This document shows, in pieces, positions 26,037 to 35,695 of a DNA stretch of 64,000 bases. Each line of letters begins with the position of its first letter. The first letter of the stretch is position 1. This DNA is from Legionella spiritensis (GTDB lineage Bacteria; Pseudomonadota; Gammaproteobacteria; Legionellales; Legionellaceae). The stretch lies in the NCBI RefSeq assembly GCF_900186965.1, contig NZ_LT906457.1, forward strand, positions 1,142,501 to 1,206,500, read 5' to 3'. Position numbers and translations under genes: made by a program. The notes beneath the pieces were generated by a model. That model saw nothing but the letters and a program-made list of their open reading frames with translations. It made no database searches and was not told the origin of the DNA.

Positions 26037-29000
26037 ATGTTAAAGGATGCTTTATCACGGATGGCCGGTGTGTTTGCGCCTTCTGTGCTAGTGCATGGCC
26101 AGGATGACCAGAAGCATGGTTATGTGCTCAGTATTCGTCTGAGTGACGGGTTGCTGAAAGCGCGGGTGAAAGACCGATCTAATCATATTTATGATGTTCA
26201 TATTGATCTGAAATCCTGGCCCGGACAACCTGCCCGCTGCTCCTGTTCGACGCCTGTTAATTGCAGACATGCCGCCGCCAGTCTGTTCGCCATGCAGGAG
26301 CGGGAGCAGGTGTGTATTCCGGCACCGAAAGTCGGCGCGTCAAACCAGACATTAAACGAATGGGTTTCCACGCTGCGCGACAATCAGGGTGTTTATGCCC
26401 GAACCACGGCCAGTCACGCTATCGTTTACCTGCTCACATTTGAACATGGCAAGTATGAAGATCGGGTTCATGTCCGAATTGCGCTGGCCAGGAGGCTCAA
26501 AAGAAAAGGATTGGGCAGGAAAGTTGTATTAAATACCCTGAGCGATAATCGCAAGCAGTTTTTCATTGATAACGACGAGGATATTCTGGCGGCGCTGTTT
26601 TTAAAGTGCGGTGTAGGCGGTTGGTTTGATCGTTTGACTCATCGAAACAGTGATTTGCTGGAACAGATACTTAAAACCGAACGCGCGTATCTTGATACGG
26701 ACGAGGAAACCCGCTTGACAATGGGGGAACGTATGGATGCGGTATTGATGTGGGAATTTGCCAGAGATGGAACCCAATACCCTGTTGTAAAATCCGGCGA
26801 CGATACCGTGCAATCGCTGTTGTTTGATAAACCATGGTATATCCGTAGCGGGGATGCTGTTCTTGGACGGATGAATGTGCCCGGACAGCCTGCCCAGTTA
26901 AAGCAATTGCTGGAGATGCCGCCCGTCGCCTTGCATCAAATTGATAATGCGACCCGTCATATTTTACAAATAAACGATAATTTTCCTGTTCCCCGCACGT
27001 TTGAACATACGGAGACCCATCAAAGTGAACCGAAGCCGATAGTGCGCTTTGATGCTGTTGTACTCGATGAATTTCAGTCCGTTGACGTGCTGGAATCGCA
27101 GGGTGATTTATTACCTGTTTTGTATATGGTCGATGTGTGTTTTAACTACGAAGGGCATATCGTGCATGGCGATGATGTTAATGCTTACCTGTTCACCTCG
27201 GCAGACAGGAACGTTATCCGGATTGAGAGGGATTTCGACTTTGAAAAAAGAAAGCAAGAGGAAATCGCGCAGATATTAAGTTTGCGAAGTGCGACAGTCG
27301 ATGAGCGTTTAACGTTCAACCAAAATTTTCATGATAAAAAAATCATGGCGCATTACCATACGCAAAATGATACGATCCGCTTATACAAACAGGTTATTCC
27401 TGTCCTGAAAGACAAGAACTGGCAAGTGGAATTTCTGCATCCCGTGTATGAGGAATTGTTAACCGAAGACGATGTGGAATGGTTTTCTGAATTTACCGAT
27501 CAGGGCAATGATTTTTTTTCTTATCAGTTAGGTATTCAGATCAATGGCAGGACCGTCAATATCGTACCTCTCATTGCCGAGCTGATTAACCGGTTTGACA
27601 GCGACAGTTTGCAAAAACTGCCTGATGATCAAACCGTACGATTGTCGTTAACCGCAGGAAAAGCGTTGCGTGTCAAGGTTGGACGGCTGAAACCCTTGAT
27701 ATATTTTCTCCTGCAATACAGCACCCGCACTGTTAATGCGGATCAGCAGATACAAATAAACCGTTACCAGATGATTCTGATGCGGGAAGTTGAGCAGGCA
27801 ATAGCGGCAACGGCTATGCGCTGGCGAGGCAGTGACCAGATACGGGCACAATTACAACGATTGCATAACAGGCAATCTTCGGAGGGTGTCAGACTACCGG
27901 CGGGATTGCAGACGGAGTTGCGGGATTATCAACAGCAGGGATTAAACTGGCTGCAATTGTTGCGGGAAAGCCGGTTCGGCGGCATTTTAGCGGATGACAT
28001 GGGGCTTGGTAAAACAGTACAAACCCTGGCTCATTTGTTACTTGAAAAGGAGCAGGGGCGGTTAAACAAGGCTTGTTTGATAGTGGCGCCAACCAGTCTG
28101 GTCATGAACTGGTTTGAGGAGGCGAAACGTTTCACCCCCGCCTTGAAGGCCCTGGTCTTTCACGGCCAGGAGCGCCATGGTGATGAGTTTGATGATTATG
28201 ATTTGGTGATTTCTACTTACGGGTTGATCCAGCGGGATAAAAATCGATTCATCAGTTACCCCTTTTATTATCTTATTCTTGATGAAGCGCAATCTATAAA
28301 AAACGCACGGACTAAAACAACGCAGATCATTCAGCAAATTAACGCCAGCCACAGGCTATGCCTCTCCGGTACGCCCCTCGAAAATCATTTGGGAGAGTTG
28401 TGGTCGTTATTTCATTTTCTGATGCCTGGTTTATTAGGTGATATCAAACAGTACCGACGTTTTTTTAAAACACCGGTTGAAAAAAACGGGGATGCCGAGC
28501 GAAGGGCCCTTCTGGCCGGTCGTGTGCGGCCATTTATGTTGCGGCGTACCAAAAATCAGGTTGCTCGTGAATTGCCGGATAAAACGGAAATTGTCCGGGT
28601 CGTTGAGTTAAATGGAACTCAGCGCGATCTTTATGAAACCATTCGCATGAGTGTCGAGAAAAAAGTCAGAGACGCGATTTCTCGCCATGGTATGGGTAAA
28701 AGCCACATTGTGTTGCTGGATGCCTTACTGAAACTGAGGCAGGTTTGTTGTGATCCCAGGCTGGTATCCATACCCAATGCTGTCATGGCTCACGGCACTT
28801 CCGCCAAACTGGAGGCGTTAATGGAACTGCTGGAGAGTCTGATTGAGGAAGGAAGGCGGGTACTGATTTTTTCTCAGTTTACATCCATGCTCGCACTCAT
28901 AGAAAAGGAGTTGACCGCTCAGGGTTATGCTTATCTGAAGTTAACCGGCCAGACCCGGGCAAGACATCAGGTGGTTCAACAATTTCAGAAAGGAGATACG

Positions 29001-29318
29001 CCTGTTTTTTTGATAAGTCTTAAGGCCGGAGGAACAGGATTGAATCTGACCCGGGCTGATACGGTTATTCATTATGATCCCTGGTGGAATCCCGCTGCCG
29101 AGGATCAGGCGACGGACAGAAGCCATCGCATTGGCCAGGAAAATCCTGTTTTTGTTTATAAATTAATCACCAAGGGAACGGTAGAAGACGCTATCCTTGC
29201 CATGCAAAATAGAAAAAGGGAATTGTTCGAAGGTATTCTGGCTGATAACGCTACAGGCTTGTCTTCAATGACTGATCATGATTTGGATAAATTGTTTATG
29301 CCGTTAATAGAGTCGTAA
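26037..29318 (+). CDS. SWI2/SNF2-family helicase with N-terminal SWIM zinc finger
   Basis: A 1093-aa DNA-dependent ATPase. A SWIM zinc-binding motif RCSCSTPVNCRHAAASL (CxC...CxH) lies at about residues 66-82. A long central region of bacterial SNF2 type follows. The motor starts near residue 625: DDMGLGKTVQT (Walker A, about 652), DEAQ (749), SGTPLENHLGELWSLFHFL, then the second lobe with VLIFSQFTSML, SLKAGGTGLNL and DPWWNPAAEDQATDRSHRIGQ near residue 1020. All helicase motifs are intact. Bacterial SWIM-SNF2 proteins are widespread and mostly uncharacterised; a role in DNA repair or transcription recycling is usually assumed. It appears monocistronic, 83 bases before the DUF2147 gene. Confidence 0.93.
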   Translation: MLKDALSRMAGVFAPSVLVHGQDDQKHGYVLSIRLSDGLLKARVKDRSNHIYDVHIDLKSWPGQPARCSCSTPVNCRHAAASLFAMQEREQVCIPAPKVGASNQTLNEWVSTLRDNQGVYARTTASHAIVYLLTFEHGKYEDRVHVRIALARRLKRKGLGRKVVLNTLSDNRKQFFIDNDEDILAALFLKCGVGGWFDRLTHRNSDLLEQILKTERAYLDTDEETRLTMGERMDAVLMWEFARDGTQYPVVKSGDDTVQSLLFDKPWYIRSGDAVLGRMNVPGQPAQLKQLLEMPPVALHQIDNATRHILQINDNFPVPRTFEHTETHQSEPKPIVRFDAVVLDEFQSVDVLESQGDLLPVLYMVDVCFNYEGHIVHGDDVNAYLFTSADRNVIRIERDFDFEKRKQEEIAQILSLRSATVDERLTFNQNFHDKKIMAHYHTQNDTIRLYKQVIPVLKDKNWQVEFLHPVYEELLTEDDVEWFSEFTDQGNDFFSYQLGIQINGRTVNIVPLIAELINRFDSDSLQKLPDDQTVRLSLTAGKALRVKVGRLKPLIYFLLQYSTRTVNADQQIQINRYQMILMREVEQAIAATAMRWRGSDQIRAQLQRLHNRQSSEGVRLPAGLQTELRDYQQQGLNWLQLLRESRFGGILADDMGLGKTVQTLAHLLLEKEQGRLNKACLIVAPTSLVMNWFEEAKRFTPALKALVFHGQERHGDEFDDYDLVISTYGLIQRDKNRFISYPFYYLILDEAQSIKNARTKTTQIIQQINASHRLCLSGTPLENHLGELWSLFHFLMPGLLGDIKQYRRFFKTPVEKNGDAERRALLAGRVRPFMLRRTKNQVARELPDKTEIVRVVELNGTQRDLYETIRMSVEKKVRDAISRHGMGKSHIVLLDALLKLRQVCCDPRLVSIPNAVMAHGTSAKLEALMELLESLIEEGRRVLIFSQFTSMLALIEKELTAQGYAYLKLTGQTRARHQVVQQFQKGDTPVFLISLKAGGTGLNLTRADTVIHYDPWWNPAAEDQATDRSHRIGQENPVFVYKLITKGTVEDAILAMQNRKRELFEGILADNATGLSSMTDHDLDKLFMPLIES

Positions 29319-29400
29319 CACATAAAAAATTGTTCATGGCATTTGCCAAGATGAAATCCTTGACATATTCTTTAATAGATGAAAATTAAGGAGAACTTTC

Positions 29401-29829
29401 ATGAAACGGTTACAGTCGATGTTTGCGATGATTCTTATGTTGCTGTTTGTACCCACCGTCTTTGCGCAGTCTGTGGCAGGGACATGGACAACCATTGATG
29501 ACAAAACAGGTAAAAAAAGAGCGGTCGTAAATTTGTCTGTTTCAGGAAACACTCTGAATGGGACTATCGTCAAGGTTTATCCACAGCCGGGTGATACCGG
29601 AATTTGTTCAAAATGTCCTGGTGCCTTTAAAGACAAACCCATTAAAGGATTACGGTTTGTCTGGGGTCTGAAAGATCAGGGCAATGGTGTTTGGGACGGA
29701 GGAAAGATTCTTGATCCTAAAACAGGAAAAATCTATCGCGCCAAAATAACTCAGGAAGGCAACAAACTGTACGTTCGTGGATACGTTGGTTTTTCCATGC
29801 TCGGACGCACTCAGGTGTGGGTGAAGTAA
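29401..29829 (+). CDS. DUF2147 family periplasmic protein
   Basis: A 142-aa exported protein. The signal peptide MKRLQSMFAMILMLLFVPTVFA is followed by QSVAGTWTTIDDKTGKKRAVVNLSVSGNTLNGTIVKVYP. The rest has the DUF2147 hallmarks: CSKCPGAFKDKPIKGLRFVWGLK with a CxxC pair, WDGGKILDPKTGKIYRAKI and a C-terminal RGYVGFSMLGRTQVW. The family folds as a small beta barrel of lipocalin or fatty-acid-binding-like type; its function is not established. GGAG at 29390-29393 precedes the ATG. A GGATGTCGGGC/GCCTGACATCC hairpin lies at 29875-29900 downstream. Confidence 0.9.
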   Translation: MKRLQSMFAMILMLLFVPTVFAQSVAGTWTTIDDKTGKKRAVVNLSVSGNTLNGTIVKVYPQPGDTGICSKCPGAFKDKPIKGLRFVWGLKDQGNGVWDGGKILDPKTGKIYRAKITQEGNKLYVRGYVGFSMLGRTQVWVK

Positions 29830-30056
29830 TCCGGGTTCCGCACCCTGTTTTTTACGGTTGTAAAAATAGTAATCGGATGTCGGGCTCTGGCCTGACATCC
29901 AACAATGTATTCAAAAACAAAACGGCACGCCATTATCCATATTGTCACTTCACGTTATGAAGGGTCAACAAGCGATGGCAAGATCAGATGAGTTTTGGAG
30001 TTTTTTCCAATCTCTCTTACAATAGAGTTCTTTTCCCTATATTGATTGATTATCCA

Positions 30057-31442
30057 ATGGCAGACGTACTGACAAGAAAAAAAACAGCCGTTGATCCGCT
30101 CAAGCGTCCTCCCCATTCCGTAGAAGCGGAACAATCCATCATTGGTGGATTGATGCTGGATAACCAGGCTTGGGACAAGATCAACGCCAAACTTTGCGAC
30201 AATGATTTTTACCGGACTGAACACCGTATTTTATATCGGGCTATTGTCGAGCTTGCCAAAAAAAATCAACCCTTTGATGTTGTGACCCTGCTTGATCTGC
30301 TGAAATCCGCTAATGAACTGGATGATGCGGGAGGGGAAACCTACCTGTTTGAATTGGCCAATAATACGCCCAGTGTCGCTAACATCACGGCCTATGCGGA
30401 CATTGTGCGTGAAAAATCAGTACAGCGGCAGTTGATTGGAGTTGCCGGCGAGATTGCGGATTCCGCTTATAATCCCGGCAACAGGGATGTCCCGGAATTG
30501 CTTGATCTGGCGGAATCCAAGGTTTTTGCCATTGCCGAACAAACCGGCGTCGATGGCGGGCCTGAGAGTATTAAATCCATTCTGGTCAAAGCCGTGGAGA
30601 AAATTGACGCGCTATACCATAACGGAGACGCCATTACCGGTCTTGCTACCGGCTTGTCGGATTTGGATAACATGACATCCGGATTGCAACAATCGGATTT
30701 AGTCATTGTGGCCGGCCGTCCATCTATGGGTAAAACCACACTGGTCATGAACATGGCGGAACACGCGGCCATCAAATCCGGTAAACCGGTACTGGTTTTT
30801 TCCATGGAAATGCCATCGGATTCACTGGCAATGAGGATGATGTCGTCCCTTGGGCGTATTGATCAGCATCGAATACGTACGGGAAAACTGGATGACGATG
30901 ACTGGCCCCGAGTAACCACCGCCGTTCATCTGCTATCGGAAGCGCCGTTATTCATCGATGATTCACCCGGCTTAAGTCCTGCGGAAATGAGGGCCAGGGC
31001 ACGACGTCTGGCAAGAGAGCATGGTCAGCTGGGTTTGATTGTGGTGGATTACCTGCAATTGATGAAAGTTCCTGGCTTCAAGGCCGATAATCGTACTGCG
31101 GAAATTTCGGAAATATCACGCAGTTTGAAATCGCTGGCCAAGGAATTAAATGTTCCCGTGGTTGCCCTGTCGCAGTTAAACAGAAGCCTTGAACAACGGC
31201 ATGACCGAAGACCGGTCATGTCCGATTTGCGGGAATCCGGCGCGATTGAGCAGGATGCGGATTTAATTTGTTTTATTTATCGCGATGAGGTTTATAACGA
31301 GGACAGTCCGGATAAGGGGGTTGCCGAAATTATTATCGCAAAACAGCGTAATGGTCCGATTGGTAAAGTCCGGGTTGCCTTCCTTGGCAAATACACGCGT
31401 TTCGAGGATTTGGCTTACAACGGCTATCAGGGGGCTGATTAA
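30057..31442 (+). CDS. dnaB: Replicative DNA helicase
   Basis: Hexameric 5'-3' helicase of the replication fork. The 461 aa match the usual length. The N-terminal helical domain opens [23 protein letters not shown]. The RecA-like C-terminal domain has Walker [28 protein letters not shown], the Walker B region [10 protein letters not shown], and QLNRSLEQR and [17 protein letters not shown]. No intein is present. In-frame codons upstream to 29988 would add 23 residues unlike DnaB. The ATG at 30057 starts the expected MADVL-type N-terminus. The stop overlaps the alr start by one base (TAATG), the dnaB-alr order seen in many gammaproteobacteria. Confidence 0.97.
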   Translation: MADVLTRKKTAVDPLKRPPHSVEAEQSIIGGLMLDNQAWDKINAKLCDNDFYRTEHRILYRAIVELAKKNQPFDVVTLLDLLKSANELDDAGGETYLFELANNTPSVANITAYADIVREKSVQRQLIGVAGEIADSAYNPGNRDVPELLDLAESKVFAIAEQTGVDGGPESIKSILVKAVEKIDALYHNGDAITGLATGLSDLDNMTSGLQQSDLVIVAGRPSMGKTTLVMNMAEHAAIKSGKPVLVFSMEMPSDSLAMRMMSSLGRIDQHRIRTGKLDDDDWPRVTTAVHLLSEAPLFIDDSPGLSPAEMRARARRLAREHGQLGLIVVDYLQLMKVPGFKADNRTAEISEISRSLKSLAKELNVPVVALSQLNRSLEQRHDRRPVMSDLRESGAIEQDADLICFIYRDEVYNEDSPDKGVAEIIIAKQRNGPIGKVRVAFLGKYTRFEDLAYNGYQGAD

Positions 31443-32527
31443 TGAGCAGGCCTACTCGTGTGCAAATTGACGAGACGGCTCTGCTGCATAATCTGGGTCG
31501 GATCAGAGAGTACGCACCGAAAAGAAAAGTGATTGCCATGGTCAAGGCTAACGCTTATGGTTGCGGCCTGGCGACTGTCATACCGGTTCTTGACGGACAG
31601 GTTGACGCGTTTGGTGTTGCCTGTCTGGAAGAGGCGATGGCCATACGGGCAATGGGCGCTCGTACGGATTGTGTTTTGTTTCAGGGCGTATTCAGTACGG
31701 AGGAGTTACAAACGGCTTCTGCCCATCAATTTCAATGCGTGGTTCATCAACCACAACAATTAGCCTGGCTGCTGGAGACTCCTCTGGTAAAAAAAATCCG
31801 GATCTGGCTAAAGGTCAATACCGGCATGCACCGCCTGGGTTTTCCTCCCGCAGAGGTGTATGACGCGCTGAACGCGTTGCATGCTTGTCCGTGGGTAGAT
31901 AATAATATTGGTCTGATGACGCATTTGGCTTGTGCCGATGAACCGCTTCATTCCGCCAACCAGGAGCAAATGAAGATTTGGCGGGATTTGATTCTGCCCT
32001 CCATTCCTGTAACACGCACCATCAGCAATTCCGCCGCTATCATGGCGTTACCTGATACCCATGCCGACGTGGTTCGTCCGGGCATTATGCTTTACGGCGT
32101 GTCTCCGTTTGAAAATCAGACTGGCCAGGAGCTTGGATTGATGCCGGTTATGCGGTTTGTGTCCGCCATCAGCGCCGTCCATCATTTTTCCGCCGGGGCC
32201 AGCATAGGTTATGGTGGTACCTGGCAGACTAAAAAACCTTCCGTTATCGGAATCATTCCAGTCGGTTATGGAGACGGGTATCCCAGGCATATCAGCCCTG
32301 AGACGCCGGTGTGGATCAATGGCGTGGAAGTTCCCATCGTCGGACGTGTTTCCATGGATATGATGGCGGTTGATTTAACCGGCCACAGACAAGCAATCAT
32401 CGGCGATCCGGTGGAATTATGGGGCCAGCATATTCCGGTTGAAACCATCGCCAAATCGGCGGGAACCATCGCGTACGAATTATTATGTCAGTTTTCTCCG
32501 CGGATCCGGCAGGACAGATTTTTGTAA
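31442..32527 (+). CDS. alr: Alanine racemase
   Basis: PLP enzyme that makes D-alanine for peptidoglycan. The 361 aa match the family. PLP-binding Lys35 lies in [10 protein letters not shown] and the catalytic Tyr257 in [41 protein letters not shown] and [12 protein letters not shown] are the other signatures. It is translationally coupled to dnaB. Fold-type III barrel (residues about 1-235) and the C-terminal beta domain are both complete. Confidence 0.96.
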   Translation: MSRPTRVQIDETALLHNLGRIREYAPKRKVIAMVKANAYGCGLATVIPVLDGQVDAFGVACLEEAMAIRAMGARTDCVLFQGVFSTEELQTASAHQFQCVVHQPQQLAWLLETPLVKKIRIWLKVNTGMHRLGFPPAEVYDALNALHACPWVDNNIGLMTHLACADEPLHSANQEQMKIWRDLILPSIPVTRTISNSAAIMALPDTHADVVRPGIMLYGVSPFENQTGQELGLMPVMRFVSAISAVHHFSAGASIGYGGTWQTKKPSVIGIIPVGYGDGYPRHISPETPVWINGVEVPIVGRVSMDMMAVDLTGHRQAIIGDPVELWGQHIPVETIAKSAGTIAYELLCQFSPRIRQDRFL

Positions 32528-32606
32528 GAACCGGGATTGTGGATAATTTCTAAACGTGATGGTAGAATGGCAACCGATTTTACTATCGATGAACAGGTAA
32601 ACGCAC

Positions 32607-33056
32607 ATGAAAAAAATAGTGTTGACATCTCTTTCTCTATCCTTGTTACTCGGCGGATGCGCGCAAGTGAATAACGAAGGAATTGGCACGGTAACCGGAG
32701 GCGTGGTTGGCGGTTTGATAGGCAGCCAGTTCGGCGGCGGTTCCGGCAAGGTAGCTGCCGCAGCCGGTGGAGCATTGTTAGGAGCCTATCTCGGAGGCAA
32801 TATTGGTCGAACCATGGATCGTGTCGACAGAATGCAAGTCCAGAAAGCATTGGAAACCGCTCCAACAGGAAAAGCCGTTGTATGGCAAAACCCGGATTCC
32901 GGTAACAAATACACGGTAAGACCAACCAGGACCTATTACAGCAATAACCAACCTTGCCGGGAATACACGACACGTGCGCTCATTGGCGGCAAGTCGCAGG
33001 AGATTTACGGTAAAGCCTGCCGACAGGCGGATGGTTCCTGGCGAGTGGTTAACTAG
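32607..33056 (+). CDS. Glycine-zipper lipoprotein (17-kDa surface antigen family)
   Basis: A 149-aa lipoprotein with signal MKKIVLTSLSLSLLLGGC; Cys18 of the LLGGC lipobox would be lipidated. A glycine-zipper segment follows: GTVTGGVVGGLIGSQFGGGSGKVAAAAGGALLGAYLGGNIG (residues about 27-67 in parts). It has the spacing of 2TM glycine-zipper proteins such as SlyB and the rickettsial 17-kDa antigen. The C-terminal domain CREYTTRALIGGKSQEIYGKACRQADGSWRVVN is the conserved end of the 17-kDa family. It is an envelope protein, probably outer-membrane anchored. The stop TAG (33054-33056) is part of CTAG, where the neighbouring repeat element begins. Confidence 0.9.
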   Translation: MKKIVLTSLSLSLLLGGCAQVNNEGIGTVTGGVVGGLIGSQFGGGSGKVAAAAGGALLGAYLGGNIGRTMDRVDRMQVQKALETAPTGKAVVWQNPDSGNKYTVRPTRTYYSNNQPCREYTTRALIGGKSQEIYGKACRQADGSWRVVN

Positions 33057-33250
33057 TACTTCATCCATGTCGTTTTGACCGGTTGAGATATACAAATGGT
33101 TCTAAAATCATCTACGTGCCGCGACTTATTCGCGGCATCCAGGAGTTCGTCGTTCTGAACTTTGAATCACTGGTTCCCGCGAATAAATCGCGGGACGTAG
33201 ACGTTTTTCAGGAATTAAAACCATGCAAAACCAAATGGAAACAGTGCTAG
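33053..33250. repeat. Inverted-repeat element, type B (198 bp)
   Basis: Bounded by CTAG at 33053-33056 and CTAG at 33247-33250. The right end reads CCAAATGGAAACAGTGCTAG. The left end reads CTAGTACTTCATCCATGTCG then TTTTGACC, its imperfect inverse. Inside are TCTACGTGCCGCGACTTATTCGCGGCA and an inverted CGCGGGACGTAGACG partner, as in the 5895-6034 copy. It starts on the stop codon of the lipoprotein gene. Confidence 0.75.
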
Positions 33251-33293
33251 CCAGGCATTTTGAGCTCTTTGCCCAGGTTTTTATAAGTGATCG

Positions 33294-33369
33294 GTAGCCT
33301 GCAATGAGCTTTGCTCCTTGCAGGATTTCCAGGTATACATCCCGCATTTCGCCTTCATGACGAGCTACA
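33294..33369. repeat. Short or degenerate type A repeat core
   Basis: Begins GTAGCCTGCAATGAGC at 33294 and ends CGCCTTCATGACGAGCTAC at 33369. CCCGCATTTCGCCTTC is the shared right half of type A in inverse. The middle is shortened (76 bp against about 120). It lies directly upstream of the CBS gene, so the upstream in-frame start of that gene would translate repeat sequence. Confidence 0.65.
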
Positions 33370-33442
33370 TCGAACTATATTTGTGCTATATTTATACAAT
33401 CCACTGATATTGAATAATTATCAGCAGCCCAGGGAGTGTATG

Positions 33443-33874
33443 ATGGCTCATTTAATATATTCTGTTCTTTCCAATCCGCGTCGTGAAGTGGTGTCTGTGG
33501 ACTCACAAACATCCGTATCCAAGTGTGTCGCTATTATGACGGAGAAGGATATTGGTGCCCTGGTTGTAAGGGATGGCGATAAAATTATTGGCATAGTCAG
33601 TGAGCGGGAAGTGCTACGTTCCTGTTTGTTCAAAAAATTACCTATCACGAAAACAAAAGCGGAAGATATCGCATATAAGGATGTAAGTGTGTTAAGTATC
33701 AATGATCCGATAGAAAAGGCCATGGAAATTATCACCAAAACCAAGCGCCGTCATGTTCTGGTGATGGATAAAGGTCAACTGGTAGCCGTTCTTTCCATTG
33801 GCGACGTGCTTTACCATCTGCTCGAAGATAAAAAACGGGTGATTGAACATCTGGAAAACTATATTCGAACCTAG
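33443..33874 (+). CDS. CBS-domain-pair protein
   Basis: A 143-aa stand-alone CBS pair. The first CBS has VSVDSQTSVSKCVAIMTEKDIGALVVRDGDKIIGIVSEREVL and the second has VSVLSINDPIEKAMEIITKTKRRHVLVMDKGQLVAVLSIGDVLYHLLEDK. Such proteins bind adenosyl ligands (AMP, ATP, NAD or SAM) and regulate partners; the ligand and partner here are unknown. Two ATG codons (33440 and 33443) follow AGGGAG at 33431-33436. The second, six bases away, is chosen. A longer in-frame start at 33311 lies in a repeat and is rejected. The stop TAG is in the CTAG at 33871-33874, where a repeat element begins. Confidence 0.9.
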   Translation: MAHLIYSVLSNPRREVVSVDSQTSVSKCVAIMTEKDIGALVVRDGDKIIGIVSEREVLRSCLFKKLPITKTKAEDIAYKDVSVLSINDPIEKAMEIITKTKRRHVLVMDKGQLVAVLSIGDVLYHLLEDKKRVIEHLENYIRT

Positions 33875-34015
33875 TGCAACGTTTCACTGATTCTGTTCTG
33901 TTGCCAACGGTACAGAAGAGGTAGGTAGGTCGGGCGCCTCGCCCGACCTACGACTTGCCCCGCTGTCGCAGCAATAACAAACTAGCAAGACAACTTCAGT
34001 GAAACACTGTACTAG
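33871..34015. repeat. Inverted-repeat element, type D (145 bp)
   Basis: Ends CTAGTGCAACGTTTCACTGA (33871) and TCAGTGAAACACTGTACTAG (to 34015) are inverted copies. In the middle is a perfect 12-bp hairpin, GTAGGTCGGGCG/CGCCCGACCTAC with a CCT loop, at 33925-33951. The left CTAG includes the CBS-gene stop. The right CTAG (34012-34015) is shared with the next element. Confidence 0.8.
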
Positions 34016-34172
34016 TACCATTTCCATTTAGTTTTGACAGGTTAACTGTCATTCCCGCGAAGGCGGGAAACCATTCCTGATGTGGCTCAGTGCTTGATTC
34101 AGTATGGATCCCCGCCTTCGCGGGGATGACAAAAAGACAAAACCTCTCAAAACTAAATGGAAATGGTACTAG
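34012..34172. repeat. Inverted-repeat element, type B (161 bp, best-preserved ends)
   Basis: Left CTAGTACCATTTCCATTTAG then TTTTGA, and right TCAAAACTAAATGGAAATGG then TACTAG, are perfect inverted repeats of at least 26 bases. The interior holds GTCATTCCCGCGAAGGCGGG and its inverted partner CCCCGCCTTCGCGGGGATGAC. CTAG is at both ends (34012-34015, 34169-34172), and each is shared with the abutting neighbour element. Confidence 0.85.
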
Positions 34173-34387
34173 GTTCCGTGAACAAATTTTTTCCGATCGA
34201 AAACAAGGCAACTATTGTTGCGCAACAACTAATAATGTCTTGTAGCCCGTCATGAAGGCGAAGCCGTAATGCGGGAAAACGTTCATAAGTGGCACATCAA
34301 ACCCGCAATACGGCCATAGGCCTCCTTACGGGCTACTGTTTTTTCGCAAAAAATGGTGCGAAGAAAATTTTTGTTCACAGAGCCTAG
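34169..34387. repeat. Inverted-repeat element, type A, complete (about 215 bp)
   Basis: Outer ends GTTCCGTGAACAAATTTT (from 34173) and AAAATTTTTGTTCACAGAGC (to 34383) are inverted copies, flanked on both sides by CTAG (34169-34172 and 34384-34387). This looks like a 4-bp target duplication. The type A core GTAGCCCG...ACGGGCTAC lies inside at 34243-34336. There is no coding sequence. YTAR target duplications are known for IS5-group elements, so this may be a non-autonomous relative. The remaining 34388-34504 before the next gene shows no clear feature. Confidence 0.8.
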
Positions 34388-34504
34388 TACCTCATCAAGA
34401 TTGATTTTAGCATAGAGGGCATTTTCCCGGGAGTACCATGGCAATGTACAATGGAATGAATAGTGGTGCTATAGTAAGTCATGACTAAAAACAGGGAACA
34501 GGCT

Positions 34505-35695
34505 ATGTTGGTTGCGCGATTACTGGGTTATTTTGTCTTGTTGTTTTTTACAATAGCGGGCTGGTCTGCCGAGACGCCGGGCAAGTGGTATGAGAAAGAC
34601 AACCATAATCAGGTAACGTTGAGGGTGGATCTTTTTTTATCAACGACCTGCCCGCATTGCCAGAAAGCGGATCGTTTTTTCCGCAAGATAGCTGCCGAGG
34701 AACCCTGGCTGCAAGTACATCGTTATTTTATTAATGAAAACAGGGACGCGTTGGAGAGATTTAGTCAATATTTGCAAGATCAGCCAAGGCAAAAGGATGA
34801 TTATGCGGTACCCGCCGTATTTTTCTGTAAGGTACACTGGACCGGTTTTGAAAATCCTGATACTACAGGGAAGGAATTATTGAAGAGCCTGCGTTATTGC
34901 CACCAGCAGATTGAACAAACAGGCGGGTTATCCGATACGGCCGTGCAGGTTCTGCAACAATGGGCTTTTGCAAACTGGTATGAAAGCAATTTGACCGGGC
35001 AATTTTCACCCTATTTGTTTGTTCCCATGATGGGCGTTCTGGATGCGCTAAATCCCTGCGCATTTTTCTGTGCAATGGCTCTTTTTGCCTTGTTGATTCT
35101 GCAAAACAACGGGATAAGACGGATTGTTCTGGGGGCTTTGTTTTTGCTGGTGGTCACCGGTGTGCATTACACGGCTCAGGCGCATTCACCGGTTTATTAT
35201 CAATTCGTGTCCTGGTTGCGCATTCCCAGTGTGTTTGCGGGAGTTTTTCTGATCACCTTCGTGCTGCTTTTCCGCAAACAGGAAAAAAACGGGCGTTTTT
35301 ATGCCTGGAGCCTGATAGCGGGTGTGTTTACGGCTTTGGTTACCCAGAGCTATCAGCAAAGCGATTGTGTCGCTAATTTCCCCTTGATTTTTGAACAATG
35401 GCTGGCTGCACAACAACTTTCATCCCGGCAGATTTTATTTGTAGGGATGTTCTATCAGGTTATTTATTTTCTTACACTGGCATTACAGGCGTTGCTGGTT
35501 ATCAGCATTGTGAAATTGAGCAGATTTGTCAAATTCTGGCGTTATTTCGACAATATGGCATGGGTGGCACTTCTGCTAACAGGAGTGGTTCTTGTTGCGT
35601 ATCCAGCCGCCCTGGCCAGTCTGCTGGCGTCTTTTATTCTGTTTTTTATGGTGGTGTTGACAGGTTGGCTCATGAGCAGGAAACAAACGCAATGA
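34505..35695 (+). CDS. Thioredoxin-like plus DsbD/CcdA-like membrane protein
   Basis: A 396-aa envelope protein. The signal or anchor (MLVARLLGYFVLLFFTIAGWSA) is followed by a periplasmic thioredoxin-like domain with CPHC (Cys49, Cys52) in LFLSTTCPHCQKADRFFRKI and a cis-Pro-like AVPAVFF. Then comes a membrane domain of about seven or eight spans beginning GVLDALNPCAFFCAMALFALLIL. The NPCAF of Cys185 is the DsbD/CcdA signature, and Cys288 in SDCVANF may be its partner. It probably passes electrons across the membrane to its own thioredoxin-like domain. The ATG at 34481 is eight codons earlier; 34505 gives the better signal peptide and has AGGGA upstream. Its stop overlaps a 15-codon reading frame. 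Confidence 0.8.
   Translation: MLVARLLGYFVLLFFTIAGWSAETPGKWYEKDNHNQVTLRVDLFLSTTCPHCQKADRFFRKIAAEEPWLQVHRYFINENRDALERFSQYLQDQPRQKDDYAVPAVFFCKVHWTGFENPDTTGKELLKSLRYCHQQIEQTGGLSDTAVQVLQQWAFANWYESNLTGQFSPYLFVPMMGVLDALNPCAFFCAMALFALLILQNNGIRRIVLGALFLLVVTGVHYTAQAHSPVYYQFVSWLRIPSVFAGVFLITFVLLFRKQEKNGRFYAWSLIAGVFTALVTQSYQQSDCVANFPLIFEQWLAAQQLSSRQILFVGMFYQVIYFLTLALQALLVISIVKLSRFVKFWRYFDNMAWVALLLTGVVLVAYPAALASLLASFILFFMVVLTGWLMSRKQTQ

Noticed and set aside
29360-29385. TTGACA promoter before the DUF2147 gene
   Set aside because: A matching -10 at normal spacing would fall on the ribosome-binding site, too close to the ATG at 29401.
33311-33442. Longer N-terminus for the CBS protein
   Set aside because: The extra 44 codons translate a degenerate type A repeat, and a clear AGGGAG lies before the ATG at 33443.
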